46,731 bases of DNA from Streptosporangium subroseum. GTDB lineage: Bacteria; Actinomycetota; Actinomycetes; Streptosporangiales; Streptosporangiaceae. Below are positions 25,646 to 33,657 of this stretch, piece after piece. The notes beneath the pieces were generated by a model. The model did no database searches and was not told the origin of the DNA. It was given only the letters and a program-made list of their open reading frames with translations. The position numbers and the translations under genes are program-made. Position 1 is the first letter of the stretch, and each line of letters starts with the position of its first letter. The stretch spans positions 1-46,731 of the forward strand of contig NZ_FZOD01000011.1 of assembly GCF_900188345.1 (NCBI RefSeq). The letters run 5' to 3'.

Positions 25646-25947
25646 CACCGAGGAAGCCCCTTTGCGCGCGCCGGCCAGAGGTCGTCGGCGCCTCTGAGCG
25701 GGCCCTCGCCGAGCTGTAGAGATTGTCCGTGATCGAGGCATTTATCCCAGCGACTTTGGCGCGAGATTCGCGTCGAAACCGCGGTAATCGCTGGGCGTCC
25801 TGCCGGCGAATTCGGGCACTGGATTACCGAACGGCAGGTCGGCCGCCATGGGGCCTGGCTTCCGGGAGACGTTCGGACAATGGGCCGACGCCGTCACGTA
25901 CTGCGGCCGAGAACCGATATTTCCCTGTCATACGTTACTTGCGCGAG
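25646..25947. other. Non-coding gap between kinase and M48 peptidase
   Basis: About 300 bp with no credible gene. Only a small dyad CGCGA-GAT-TCGCG (25760-25772) stands out. Genes converge here. Confidence 0.6.
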
Positions 25948-25980
25948 AAAGGGTCTGAGAGGCAGCCTCCCAGACCCTTT
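25948..25980 (-). terminator. Terminator of the M48 peptidase gene
   Basis: Perfect 10-bp stem AAAGGGTCTG (25948-25957) / CAGACCCTTT (25971-25980) with AGG/CCT closing inside the loop; just downstream of the minus-strand stop at 25994. Confidence 0.8.
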
Positions 25981-25993
25981 GCGAAATTCTCGT

Positions 25994-27019
25994 CTAATTC
26001 CCATCGCGGCGGGAGAAGCGGTTGAAAATGCGCTCTCCGGCGTTGACGGCGCCCTCGGCCACGTCGCGCAGGACGCCGATGAAGGGATCCTGGGACTGTG
26101 ACCAGGATTCGCGGTAGGAGCGGGCGGCGGCCCTGACCTCATCGGAGATCTTGGCGTCGGCGTCGTCGGCGCGGAGGGGGTAGTTGCCGGCGAGGATCGC
26201 CTCGTAGTCGCCGCTGCGGCGCCACTTGTCGAGCTCGGCGACCCGGGAGACCGCGAACGGGTGGGTGGTGCCGAGCAGGTTGAGGACCTTGAGGAAGCCG
26301 TCGCGGACGTCGCCCGCCGTGTCGTACTCGCGCGCCTGGTCGAGGAAGGCCTCGATGTTCATCTCGTGCAGGCGCGAGCCGCCGGCGAGCTTCATCAGCG
26401 AGCGCAGGGCCGCGTCGGGGTCCTGGCCGCAGAGCAGGCCGCCACGGTCGGCGGAGAGCTCGGACTTGCGGTGCCACTCCTCCAGCCCCGCCACGATCGC
26501 GCGCAGGCCGATGTAGCCGAGCGGGATCCAGGCCACGCGGGTGGCCAGGCGGGTGAGAATGTCCAGCATGGTGCGGTAGACGGCGTGGCCGGACAGGATG
26601 TGGGCGGTCTCGTGGCCGATGACGAAGCGCTGCTCCTCCTCGTCCATCAGGTCGAGCAGACCGGTCGTGACGACGATGAACGGGTCGTCGAAGCCGATCG
26701 CCTTCGCCTGCACCATCGGGTTCTGCTCGACGTAGACCTCGGGGATGCGATGGAGGTCGAGCGTGTAGGCGGCGTCGCGGCCCATGTCGTGCAGGAGGCG
26801 GAACTGGGTATCGCTGGTGCGCACAGCGGAGGCAAGATAGATCAGGCGCAGTCGGCGCTCGCTGATCAGGCCGGACATCTGCTTGAGCACCGTGTCGAAC
26901 CCGCTGAGCGTGCGCAGGGCGACCAGCGCGGACCGATCGGCGGGATGTTCGTAGGCGCGCGAGCTGATGCCGGGAAGCTGCACGCGGTTGCGATCCGGGG
27001 TGGTGGTCATGTTCGGCAT
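25994..27019 (-). CDS. M48 family zinc metallopeptidase
   Basis: 341 residues ([26 protein letters not shown] at the start). Zn site HETAH in [16 protein letters not shown], with the third ligand Glu probably in [12 protein letters not shown]. One hydrophobic stretch follows the HExxH ([21 protein letters not shown]), so it is likely membrane-associated. It resembles HtpX-type quality-control proteases but lacks the N-terminal TM pair. An internal ATG 9 nt later (MTTTPDR) is an alternative start; neither has an SD. Divergent from nadD (the start codons are about 75 bp apart), so the two promoters share this gap. Confidence 0.88.
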   Translation of the reverse strand: MPNMTTTPDRNRVQLPGISSRAYEHPADRSALVALRTLSGFDTVLKQMSGLISERRLRLIYLASAVRTSDTQFRLLHDMGRDAAYTLDLHRIPEVYVEQNPMVQAKAIGFDDPFIVVTTGLLDLMDEEEQRFVIGHETAHILSGHAVYRTMLDILTRLATRVAWIPLGYIGLRAIVAGLEEWHRKSELSADRGGLLCGQDPDAALRSLMKLAGGSRLHEMNIEAFLDQAREYDTAGDVRDGFLKVLNLLGTTHPFAVSRVAELDKWRRSGDYEAILAGNYPLRADDADAKISDEVRAAARSYRESWSQSQDPFIGVLRDVAEGAVNAGERIFNRFSRRDGN

Positions 27020-27093
27020 GCTACGTCGGGCCCGCCTGCCATGCGCGGGGGGTGATTAAAAGCTGTGTGCGGCTTGAGCGTATGGTCCGTTTC

Positions 27094-27714
27094 ATGATGA
27101 ACGCGCCTACCGATCAAGGACGGCGGCGTCTGGGCGTTATGGGCGGAACCTTCGACCCGATCCACCACGGTCACCTGGTGGCGGCCAGTGAAGTCGCACA
27201 CCATTTCGACCTCGACGAGGTGGTTTTCGTGCCGACCGGACGCCCATGGCAAAAGGCCGACAAAACGGTCTCCGCGCCCGAGGACCGCTACCTGATGACG
27301 GTCATCGCGACCGCGTCCAACCCGCGCTTCTCCGTGAGCCGGGTTGATATCGACCGTCCCGGCCCGACCTTCACCATCGACACCCTGCGGGAGATCTCCA
27401 GCGAATGGGGGCCGGATGTCGATCTGTACTTCATCACCGGCGCCGACGCCCTCGCCCAGATCCTGAGCTGGCGTGACGTCGATGAACTCTTCACCACCGC
27501 GCACTTCGTCGGTGCCACCAGGCCCGGCCACCTCCTGCACGACCCCGGCCTTCCGGAGGGCAAGGTCAGCCTCGTGGAGATCCCGGCGCTGTCCATCTCG
27601 TCCTCGGAATGCCGGGAAAGGGTGGCTTCGGGCCAACCCATCTGGTACCTCGTGCCCGACGGCATCGTCCAGTACATCAACAAGCGCGGTCTCTACCAGA
27701 AAAAGGGCGCCTGA
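27094..27714 (+). CDS. nadD: Nicotinate-nucleotide adenylyltransferase
   Basis: Joins NaMN and ATP to NaAD in NAD synthesis. About 206 residues. Nucleotidyltransferase motif [18 protein letters not shown] near the N-terminus, VPTGRPWQK, the [13 protein letters not shown] signature, and C-terminal [22 protein letters not shown]. Two adjacent ATGs (27094, 27097) are the likely start; a longer frame to 27052 has no SD. The final residues after YINKRGLY differ from a second, displaced 3' end at 27972-28019. Confidence 0.94.
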   Translation: MMNAPTDQGRRRLGVMGGTFDPIHHGHLVAASEVAHHFDLDEVVFVPTGRPWQKADKTVSAPEDRYLMTVIATASNPRFSVSRVDIDRPGPTFTIDTLREISSEWGPDVDLYFITGADALAQILSWRDVDELFTTAHFVGATRPGHLLHDPGLPEGKVSLVEIPALSISSSECRERVASGQPIWYLVPDGIVQYINKRGLYQKKGA

Positions 27715-27971
27715 CCAGCACATACGTCATTCTTCCTCTGCTCCGGGCACGGCTGCTCCCCGCGTATCCGCTCCGAGGCGCGGTCCGGGAGGGGCGAGCC
27801 TGGTGGGCGGCACGCTCCGAAGATCGGCCCACCGATCGCGGGGCCCCGCAGACAGCGGACGGAGAGGTCGCGCGACCATGAAAACCACCGAGATCAACGA
27901 AAAGCGGTGGAATCCGGAAACGTGCCCTGACCAGCCATAGCGCGCGTACGCCCTGATTGAGGCGTTATCAT
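27715..27971 (+). other. Non-coding stretch separating two nadD 3' ends
   Basis: About 255 bp with no clear gene except a possible 20-codon ORF at 27878. CCTGACCAGC occurs right at the nadD stop (27711-27720) and CCCTGACCAGCC near 27926, hinting at a short direct repeat bounding the stretch. Confidence 0.5.
27878..27940 (+). CDS. Possible 20-residue peptide
   Basis: ATG 27878 with GGAGAGG about 10 nt upstream encodes MKTTEINEKRWNPETCPDQP and a TAG stop. It is hydrophilic with one Cys and resembles no family I recognise. It lies in the segment between the two nadD 3' ends. May be chance. Confidence 0.2.
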   Translation: MKTTEINEKRWNPETCPDQP

Positions 27972-28019
27972 TCGCACTACATCAACAAACGTGGTCTGTA
28001 CCGCGAGGTGCGCCCCTGA
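27972..28019 (+). pseudogene. nadD: Displaced nadD C-terminal fragment
   Basis: Reads [15 protein letters not shown] then TGA (28017-28019). Over the 25 bases from TACATCAACAA it differs from the nadD 3' end at three positions, all synonymous third bases. An in-frame stop at 27954 means it is not expressed as part of nadD. It looks like the original or a donor nadD 3' end left behind by recombination. Confidence 0.75.
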
Positions 28020-28156
28020 TCGGCCGTCAATTCGTTTGCGGCACGGAATCGGGTGGCGCACGATGGGCGTTGTCCCGAGGACGGCTCTTCAAGAAGCACA
28101 GAATCGGGCACCCTGATAGGTGACAGCGCCGACTAGCAGGAGGACTGACCCACACC

Positions 28157-28573
28157 GTGACCGCAACCGAAAGATCCGTTCAGCTCGTCAGGCTCGCCGC
28201 CGAGGCGGCGGCCGACAAACTGGCCGATGACATCCTCGCCTATGACGTGAGCGACCAACTCGTCATCACCGACGCGTTTGTGCTCTGCTCCGCCACCAAC
28301 GACCGTCAGGTCCACGCCATCGTCGACGAGATCGAGGACCGCCTGCGGATCGAGGCCGATGCCAAGCCGGTCCGCCGCGAGGGAGAGCGCGAAGGGCGCT
28401 GGGTCCTCCTGGACTACATCGACATCGTCGTGCACGTCCAGCACGAGGAGGACCGCACCTTCTACGCGCTTGAGCGCCTGTGGAAGGACTGCCCCTCCAT
28501 CGCCCTGCCCGACAGCGTCACCCAGGTCGCCGCTCAGCGCGCCCGCGAGGCGGTAACCGAGGTAACTGAGTGA
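28157..28573 (+). CDS. rsfS: Ribosomal silencing factor RsfS
   Basis: 138 residues of the Iojap/RsfS family, which binds L14 on the 50S subunit and blocks subunit joining when nutrients are short. Motifs: ILAYDVSDQLVITDAFVLCSATNDRQVHAI, then GRWVLLDYIDIVVHV and FYALERLWKDC. GTG 28157 with AGGAGG (28138-28143). Stop overlaps the next gene's start (GTGA). Confidence 0.95.
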   Translation: MTATERSVQLVRLAAEAAADKLADDILAYDVSDQLVITDAFVLCSATNDRQVHAIVDEIEDRLRIEADAKPVRREGEREGRWVLLDYIDIVVHVQHEEDRTFYALERLWKDCPSIALPDSVTQVAAQRAREAVTEVTE

Positions 28574-29202
28574 GTCGTCGTGTCGTCTGCCTGAGGCATG
28601 GCCAGACGTTGTGGAACGTCGAACACCGTTTCCAGGGCCACTCCGACATCCCGCTGGACGAGACAGGCGTCGCGCAGGCGGCCCGCGCGGCCTCACTGCT
28701 CGCCGCACTCCGTCCCAGCATGATCGTCTCCTCCGACCTCCAGCGGGCCTTCGAGACCGCCGGGGCGCTGGGCCGCATCACCGGCCTGGACGTCTCCGTG
28801 GACAAGGACCTGCGCGAGCGCGGTGGCGGTCAGTGGGAGGGCCTCACCCGCGATGAGATCTTCGCCGGCTGGCCTCGCGAGTTCGCCGCCTGGGAGGCGC
28901 CGGGCGGCGAGCAGGTCACCGACGTCGCCGAAAGGGTGTCATCGTCGATCCGCCGCTGGGCGGCGGAACTCGACTCCGACGGCCTGCTGGTGGTCGCCTC
29001 CCACGGGGCGGCGATCCGGCTCGGCATCGCCAGACTGATGAACCTGCCGCAGGAGCTCTGGCCCGCTCTCGGCGGTCTGGGAAACTGCTCCTGGTCGGTG
29101 CTGGAGGAGGCTCGTAAGGGCTGGCGCCTGCTTGAGCACAACGCCGGGACCCTGCCTGAACCGGTCCGGAGCGACGACAGCCCCGAGACCACGGAAGAGT
29201 GA
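28570..29202 (+). CDS. Histidine phosphatase family protein
   Basis: 210 residues of the phosphoglycerate-mutase-like superfamily. The catalytic RHG is in VVCLRHGQTLWNVEHRFQGHSD (His10), the second-half His in LLVVASHGAAIRLG, and the acid in LRERGGGQWEGLT. Actinobacterial homologues in this spot have been annotated as phosphoglycerate mutase or glucosyl-3-phosphoglycerate phosphatase; the substrate is not decidable here. GTG start inside the rsfS stop region, so coupled to rsfS. Followed by a strong terminator. Confidence 0.88.
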   Translation: MSRRVVCLRHGQTLWNVEHRFQGHSDIPLDETGVAQAARAASLLAALRPSMIVSSDLQRAFETAGALGRITGLDVSVDKDLRERGGGQWEGLTRDEIFAGWPREFAAWEAPGGEQVTDVAERVSSSIRRWAAELDSDGLLVVASHGAAIRLGIARLMNLPQELWPALGGLGNCSWSVLEEARKGWRLLEHNAGTLPEPVRSDDSPETTEE

Positions 29203-29211
29203 TCTCGGAGC

Positions 29212-29246
29212 ACGGCTTGCGCCCGAAAATGGCGGGCGCGAGCCGT
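29212..29246 (+). terminator. Terminator after rsfS-phosphatase operon
   Basis: 14-bp stem ACGGCTTGCGCCCG (29212-29225) / CGGGCGCGAGCCGT (29233-29246), one G-T wobble. Shares both arms with the hairpin at 36238-36300. Confidence 0.8.
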
Positions 29247-29326
29247 ACCGTCGTCGATTAGGTGAACTCGCGGGTGTCCTTATATGCTTCCGGAGCGCCG
29301 CGACGAGAAGACTCGGAGCGGTGACC

Positions 29327-29580
29327 AGGGGCTATGGCGCAGCTGGTAGCGCGCCTCCATGGCATGGAGGAGGTCTGGGGTTCGAATCCCCATAGCTCCA
29401 CTTGTGGCTGGGGTCTGCTGTTCGCAAGCGGGAGCTTGCTCGCGGTGGGCCCCTTCGTCATTTACACGGGGGGACGACCCCCCGAGCCCCCCGGTGCGGG
29501 GGCTCTGCCCCCGCGCCCCCGTTGTCTCGCTTCGCTCGCCGCCCGGACGGGGCCTCGCTTCGCTTTGGCCCCACGCATGG
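29327..29580 (+). repeat. 254-bp direct repeat, copy A (tRNA-Ala plus 180 bp)
   Basis: Identical to 39061-39314 except one base (T at 29522, G at 39256), offset 9734. After the tRNA it holds the hairpin GCAAGC-GGGA-GCTTGC (29424-29439), a set of G/C-run hairpins (29468-29520) and the first two 28-bp array units. Identity stops exactly at the end of array unit 2. Confidence 0.95.
29328..29400 (+). tRNA. tRNA-Ala (anticodon GGC), copy A
   Basis: 73-nt cloverleaf. Acceptor GGGGCTA / TAGCTCC with A discriminator; D-arm GCGCAGCTGGTAGCGC. Anticodon arm CCTCC-ATGGCAT-GGAGG with anticodon GGC; T-arm TGGGG-TTCGAAT-CCCCA. No encoded CCA. Follows the phosphatase terminator. Identical to the copy at 39062. 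Confidence 0.97.
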
Positions 29581-29769
29581 CCTCGCTTCGCTCGGAGTCC
29601 GGGACGTGGCCTCGCTTCGCTTTGGTCCAACGAGGGGCTTCGCTTCGCTCGCCGCCCGGACGGGGCCTCGCTGCGCTTTGGCCCGATGCGGGGCTTCGCT
29701 TTGCTCGCCGTCCGGGACATGGCTTCGCTTTGCTTTGGTTCGACACGGGCCTTGTTTCGCTCGGGGGCG
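29525..29769 (+). repeat. Array A of alternating 28-bp repeats
   Basis: About 8.7 units of 27-29 bp, each opening C(C/T)TCGCTTCGCT or a close variant. Two types alternate strictly: type a continues CGCCGCCCGGACGGGG, type b continues TTGGCCCCACGCATGG. Units begin at 29525, 29553, 29581, 29610, 29638, 29666, 29694, 29723 and 29750. Stop-free on the minus strand in several frames but not coding, since 28 is not a multiple of 3. The rest of this gap, to the kinase stop at 29813, holds nothing else. Confidence 0.88.
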
Positions 29770-29812
29770 TTCCCGTTGTGAAATACGCGGTGGAAGACGC
29801 AGGCGGGGGTCT

Positions 29813-31153
29813 TCAGCGGGTCGCCTTCTTGCGTGACCAGCGGTTGCCGACCAGTCGCCGGGTCGCGCGCGGCGTGGGGTCGCGCTGGTCGGTGCGGAAC
29901 CAGAGCTGCACCCTGGCGCCTCCTAGGGAGGACGCGTCGATCCTCATCGCGCCGCCGGAGGACTCGGCGAGCTGACGGGCGATGTCCAGGCCGAGTCCGG
30001 TGGACCCCGAGCCGCTGGCCCCCCGCCGCAGTGCCGTCTCGGGGTCGGAGATTCCGGGGCCCGCGTCGGCGATCAGCATGCCGACGGTGCCGGAGCCCTG
30101 ATGCAGGGTCACCGTGAACGCCGTCCCTTCCGGGGTGTGCCGGAAGACGTTGCCGAGCAGGGCGTCCACCACCGCGTTGAGCTCGCCGGCCGCGACCGGG
30201 ACCCGGATGGGTGCGTCCGCGCCGATCAGCTCCCACGGGCGCTGCTGGTCCTCCGCCAGGGCGGACCAGAAGGTCAGCCGTTCGCGCAGCACCTGGGCGG
30301 CGTCGCAGTAGACGAACTTCGGCGCTCGGGAGGGACGCCGGGCCGCGGCGATGATCTCGTCCACCTCCGACTCCAACCGGCTCAGGGACCTGCGACTCTG
30401 CTCGGCCTCGGGCCCCAGGTGGTCCAGGCTCAGCCTGAGCGCGGTCAGAGGTGTGCGCAGGCGGTGCGACAGGTCGGCGGCCATCTCCCGCTCCGCGGCC
30501 AGCAACTGGATCACCCGGTCGGCCATGGTGTTGAAGGCCTCCCCGGCGGCGACCAGTTCGGGTGGGCCCTCGGGCTCGATGCGGACGCTGAGGTCCCCGG
30601 CGCCCAGGGAGCTCGCCGCCCGGCCGAGGCGCCGGGCCGAGCGCACCACCCGCACCCCCAGCCGGTCGCCGACCAGCACCGAGCCCACGACCAGCACCGT
30701 CGCGACCCCGGTCAGCACCGCCCACGACGTGGCGACGCCCCGGCTGAGGTCGCTCGAGGGCACGAAGATCTCGATGACCACGGTCCGGTCTCCGTCCAGG
30801 GCGACCGGGCGCAGCAGGAGGTAGCCGGTGCTCGTCTCCGAGGTGATGGCCCGGGTCAGCCGGGAGACCGCCGCCACGGTCTCCGCGCCGGCCCTGACCC
30901 TGCCCACCGAGCCGCCGCCGGGCAGATGGACCGCGATCCGGTCCCGTGCTCCCGTGCTGAGCACCGCGTGGGTCAGCCGGGCCGGGTCCACGGTGATGGC
31001 CAGCACCGGAACCAGCGCGGAGGCCTGCCGTTCGGCCTCGGCCATGGCCCGGCCGTGAGCGATCTCCCTGACGATGAGCCCGAGGGGGATCAGGAAGGCC
31101 AGGGCGACCATCGACGTCGCGGCGACGGCGAGCAGGGCCAGGGTCCGTCTCAT
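29813..31153 (-). CDS. Two-component sensor histidine kinase
   Basis: 446 residues from ATG 31153. TM1 near LALLAVAATSMVALAFLIPLG, an extracytoplasmic sensor of about 130 residues, TM2 near WAVLTGVATVLVVGSVLVG. Then HAMP (RRLGRAASSLGAGDLSVRI), HisKA with DLSHRLRTPLTAL (His230), and a HATPase region with NVFRHTPEGTAF (N box), IADAGPGI (G1) and GSTGLGLDIARQLAE (G2). Start overlaps the regulator stop (ATGA), so co-translated. The gene is convergent with tRNA-Ala copy A and its array. Signal unknown. Confidence 0.92.
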   Translation of the reverse strand: MRRTLALLAVAATSMVALAFLIPLGLIVREIAHGRAMAEAERQASALVPVLAITVDPARLTHAVLSTGARDRIAVHLPGGGSVGRVRAGAETVAAVSRLTRAITSETSTGYLLLRPVALDGDRTVVIEIFVPSSDLSRGVATSWAVLTGVATVLVVGSVLVGDRLGVRVVRSARRLGRAASSLGAGDLSVRIEPEGPPELVAAGEAFNTMADRVIQLLAAEREMAADLSHRLRTPLTALRLSLDHLGPEAEQSRRSLSRLESEVDEIIAAARRPSRAPKFVYCDAAQVLRERLTFWSALAEDQQRPWELIGADAPIRVPVAAGELNAVVDALLGNVFRHTPEGTAFTVTLHQGSGTVGMLIADAGPGISDPETALRRGASGSGSTGLGLDIARQLAESSGGAMRIDASSLGGARVQLWFRTDQRDPTPRATRRLVGNRWSRKKATR

Positions 31154-31827
31154 GACGGGGTGACCAACATGACGCCGACGCCGCGTACGGTGTGCAGGTA
31201 GCGGGGCGCGGACGCGCTCTCGCCGAGCTTGCGGCGCAGCCACGACAGGTGGACGTCGATCGTCTGGTCGTCGCCGTAGGACTGCTGCCACACCTCGGTG
31301 AGCAGTTCCTTGCGGGAGATGACCCGGTCGGCGCGGGCGGCGAGGTAGGCGAGCAGATCGAACTCGCGCCGGGTCAGGGTGAGCGGCGCACCGTCCACGG
31401 CGGCCTCACGCCGGTTCAGGTCCACCTCGAGCTTGCCGATGCACAGCACCGGCGGCGGGGTCGTGCTCCGGGCCCGGCGCAGTACGGCGTCCAGCCGGGC
31501 GTTCAGATGATCGCCGGAGAACGGTTTGACCAGGTAGTCGTCCGCTCCGGCATGGAGCAGCCGGACGATCTCCGCTTCGTTGTCCCTGGCGGTGGCCACG
31601 ATGACCGGGACGCTGGAGATGCTGCGGACCATCTTCAGCACCTCGGCCCCGTCCAGGTCGGGCAGACCGAGATCGAGGATCACCGCATCGGGAGGATCCT
31701 GAGTGATCTCCCGTAACGCATCGAGAGCACGTCCCGCGCTGCGCACGGCGTGTTGGCGCCTGCTCAGCTCCTGAATGATCGCGGAGCGTACATACTCGTC
31801 GTCTTCCACCACGAGAACCGTCGCCAT
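31150..31827 (-). CDS. OmpR/PhoB-family response regulator
   Basis: 225 residues. Receiver domain with acidic pocket VVEDDEY, phospho-acceptor Asp52 in VILDLGLPD, T/S switch in VIVATARDN and Lys in YLVKPFSG. C-terminal winged helix (LTLTRREFDLLAYLAARADRVISRKELLTEVW, VDVHLSWLRRKLGE, RGVGVML). ATG 31827 begins the standard MATVLVVEDD; an upstream in-frame start would add ten residues. First gene of the two-component operon, divergent from the S/T/P-rich protein at 31887. Confidence 0.94.
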   Translation of the reverse strand: MATVLVVEDDEYVRSAIIQELSRRQHAVRSAGRALDALREITQDPPDAVILDLGLPDLDGAEVLKMVRSISSVPVIVATARDNEAEIVRLLHAGADDYLVKPFSGDHLNARLDAVLRRARSTTPPPVLCIGKLEVDLNRREAAVDGAPLTLTRREFDLLAYLAARADRVISRKELLTEVWQQSYGDDQTIDVHLSWLRRKLGESASAPRYLHTVRGVGVMLVTPS

Positions 31828-31847
31828 GCGACGTAACCGTAGTGAAC

Positions 31848-31866
31848 ATTGAGACATATTGAGACA
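31848..31866. promoter_or_regulatory. Direct repeat, candidate response-regulator site
   Basis: ATTGAGACA at 31848-31856 and 31858-31866, spaced exactly 10 bp, one helical turn. It lies in the 59-bp gap between divergent genes. OmpR/PhoB regulators usually bind such tandem half-sites; assignment is inferred. Confidence 0.5.
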
Positions 31867-31886
31867 CAGAGGTAATAATTCACCGC

Positions 31887-32591
31887 ATGCGCCAAACGCT
31901 TGGTTTCATCGCGGTGTGGTGCGGAGCCACCGTCCTGGCGATCTCGGTCGCCTGGTTCGGCGTTCGTGACGTGCTGCGCAGCCAGGTCTTCGACGACGTG
32001 AAGATCGAACCGATCAGCGCGGCGCTCACCGGGGTCAGGAACGCGCCGCTTCCACAGGGGGCGCCGACGGGACCGCTGGCCCTCGGCACACCGACCACGT
32101 CGGCCACCTCGTCCTCGTCGGACAGGCGGAGCCCGACCCCTCGTGCCACGCCGACCTCGTCCGCTCGGAACACGGCTCGGCCGCAGCCGGTTCGCTCCCC
32201 GGCGAAGACCGCCCAGGCGCCGGTTCGCACGCGGAACTCCAAGACCCCCGATCCTGTCCGGACCCGGCCGACCCCCGTTCCCCGGGCGGTCACGTCGCCG
32301 TCGGCGTCTTCGACCCCCCGCGCGACCCGGTCGTCCTCGGCGCCCAAATTGGAGAACCAGGCGGCGGCCTCGAACGAGAACGTGCGGGTCGTGAATGTGA
32401 AGGGCGGCTCGGTCTCGTTTGTCATAGAAGACGGAGCGTGCCGGCTGATCACCGCCGCTCCCAACGCGGGTTACACGGCCCAGGTGTCGCAGAACGCCGG
32501 TTGGATCCGGGTGGATCTCGTCCAGGGGGCGCACGGCTCGTCGGTCTTCTGCATCGGCGGGGAGAACCGGACCGACCTCTGGGAGTACTAG
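31887..32591 (+). CDS. Secreted or membrane-anchored S/T/P-rich protein
   Basis: 234 residues. N-terminal TM/signal anchor (LGFIAVWCGATVLAISVAWFG), then about 110 residues rich in Ser, Thr, Pro and Arg (a wall-spanning type linker). A compact C-terminal domain of about 70 residues (VRVVNVKGGSVSFVIEDGACRLI ... SSVFCIGGENRTDLWEY) has two Cys that could pair outside the cell. Family not recognised. Divergent from the two-component operon, whose likely binding site is in the shared gap, so it may be a target or accessory sensor. Confidence 0.75.
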   Translation: MRQTLGFIAVWCGATVLAISVAWFGVRDVLRSQVFDDVKIEPISAALTGVRNAPLPQGAPTGPLALGTPTTSATSSSSDRRSPTPRATPTSSARNTARPQPVRSPAKTAQAPVRTRNSKTPDPVRTRPTPVPRAVTSPSASSTPRATRSSSAPKLENQAAASNENVRVVNVKGGSVSFVIEDGACRLITAAPNAGYTAQVSQNAGWIRVDLVQGAHGSSVFCIGGENRTDLWEY

Positions 32592-32672
32592 CCCCGCATT
32601 CCGCACGTGGCCCCGATCGGCCTGGGGCGATCATTCACAGCGTTGGATGGGATATAGCTGCTGACCTGCAAT

Positions 32673-32698
32673 GATGCGGCACCTGCGGAAAACGGGAC
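32673..32698. repeat. 26-bp dispersed element, copy 1
   Basis: ATGATGCGGC then GCGGAAAACGGG; about 22 of 26 bases match 39615-39640. Lies 10 bp past the stop of the minus-strand DUF523 gene. Confidence 0.6.
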
Positions 32699-32707
32699 CA
32701 GCGGGGT

Positions 32708-33208
32708 TCAGCGGTCTCCGCCGAGCTCGCGCAGCCGTACTCCGGCGTCGGTGATGTGCTCCTCGTCGAACACCGTGATGCCGTGCAGTTCGAGAAGGGC
32801 GGTGGTGACGCCGATGCCGGGCATGCGATGGCCGCTGAAGGTGCCGTCGTAGACGGTCAGGCTGCCGCAGGAGGGGCTGCCCTCTTTCAGGATCGCCATC
32901 TTCACGTCGAAGGACCGGGCGACGGCGAGCGCCGATCGGGCCCCGGACAGGAAAGCCTCCGTGACGTCGGCCCCTCCGGTCGTCAGCACCCGGGCCGCCC
33001 CCGCGAGCACGGCCGCGCCCCCGGCACCGCCCTCGATCTCGGCGGCCGGGCGGGGGACGGGCAGTCCGCCCTCGACCTCCGGGCAGAACGGGATGAGGCG
33101 CCCCTCCTGTCGCCAGGCGGCCAGCAATGCGTCGCCGCTCGCCTTGGCGGCTCCGTCGTAACGGACCTTCCGCCCCATCAGGCAGGCGCTGACCAGGATC
33201 CTCTCCAC
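32708..33208 (-). CDS. DUF523 domain protein
   Basis: 166 residues beginning MERILVSACLMGRKVRYDGAAK, with PFCPEVEGGLPVPRPAAEI and ILKEGSPSCGSLTVYDGTFSG. These Cys-containing motifs (SACL, FCPE, SPSCG) define DUF523, a widespread family of unproven function; conserved Cys suggest metal or sulfur chemistry. GTG start without an SD. Isolated on the minus strand. Confidence 0.88.
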   Translation of the reverse strand: MERILVSACLMGRKVRYDGAAKASGDALLAAWRQEGRLIPFCPEVEGGLPVPRPAAEIEGGAGGAAVLAGAARVLTTGGADVTEAFLSGARSALAVARSFDVKMAILKEGSPSCGSLTVYDGTFSGHRMPGIGVTTALLELHGITVFDEEHITDAGVRLRELGGDR

Positions 33209-33294
33209 GGGTTCAGACTACGTGCCGCGAGGATGAGGGCGAGGAGGGCGGGCAGTACCCTGCTGCTCATGTTCTCTGATCCACTGATGTCTCC

Positions 33295-33657
33295 ATGATC
33301 GGCCCGCTCGCGACAGGCCTGATCGTGCTGTCGCTGGTGATCGCACTGGTCAGTCTCCTGGCCAGCATGCGGAACAGGGCGATGGGCACCGTGCTCCTCG
33401 TCGGGCTCGGGGTGCTGGAGCTCGGCCTGCTCGTCCAGGCGGGGTTCGTGATCGCCGGGATGGTCCGGGGAGAGGGGCCGGACGAGACCGCCACTCTCAT
33501 CGGCTATGTCGCGGGCTCCCTGGTGATCCCACCGGTGGCCGTGTTCTGGGGGGTCGGCGAGCGCTCGCGCTGGGGTCCGGCCGTGATCGCGGTGGCGGGT
33601 TTCGCGATCCCTGGAATGATCGGGCGCATGTTGCAGATCTGGCAGGGGACGGTATGA
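33295..33657 (+). CDS. Small membrane protein, unknown function
   Basis: 120 residues with four hydrophobic helices (LIVLSLVIALVSLLA, MGTVLLVGLGVLELGLLVQAG, LIGYVAGSLVIPPVAVFWG, AVIAVAGFAIPGMIGRML). No enzyme motifs. No clear SD before ATG 33295. Overlaps the next gene by ATGA, giving a co-translated pair of four-helix proteins. Confidence 0.75.
   Translation: MIGPLATGLIVLSLVIALVSLLASMRNRAMGTVLLVGLGVLELGLLVQAGFVIAGMVRGEGPDETATLIGYVAGSLVIPPVAVFWGVGERSRWGPAVIAVAGFAIPGMIGRMLQIWQGTV

Noticed and set aside
26261..27055. 264-codon plus-strand frame opposite the M48 peptidase
   Set aside because: The minus strand carries HETAH and a full peptidase; the plus frame has no motifs.
29258..29461. Minus-strand frame containing WGFEPQTSSMPW, also seen again near 39.1 kb
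   Set aside because: This is the antisense reading of tRNA-Ala, a familiar annotation artefact, and its duplication only reflects the duplicated tRNA.
29525..29769. CRISPR array
   Set aside because: Repeats are contiguous, both halves of each unit recur, no unique spacers exist and there are no cas genes in the window.
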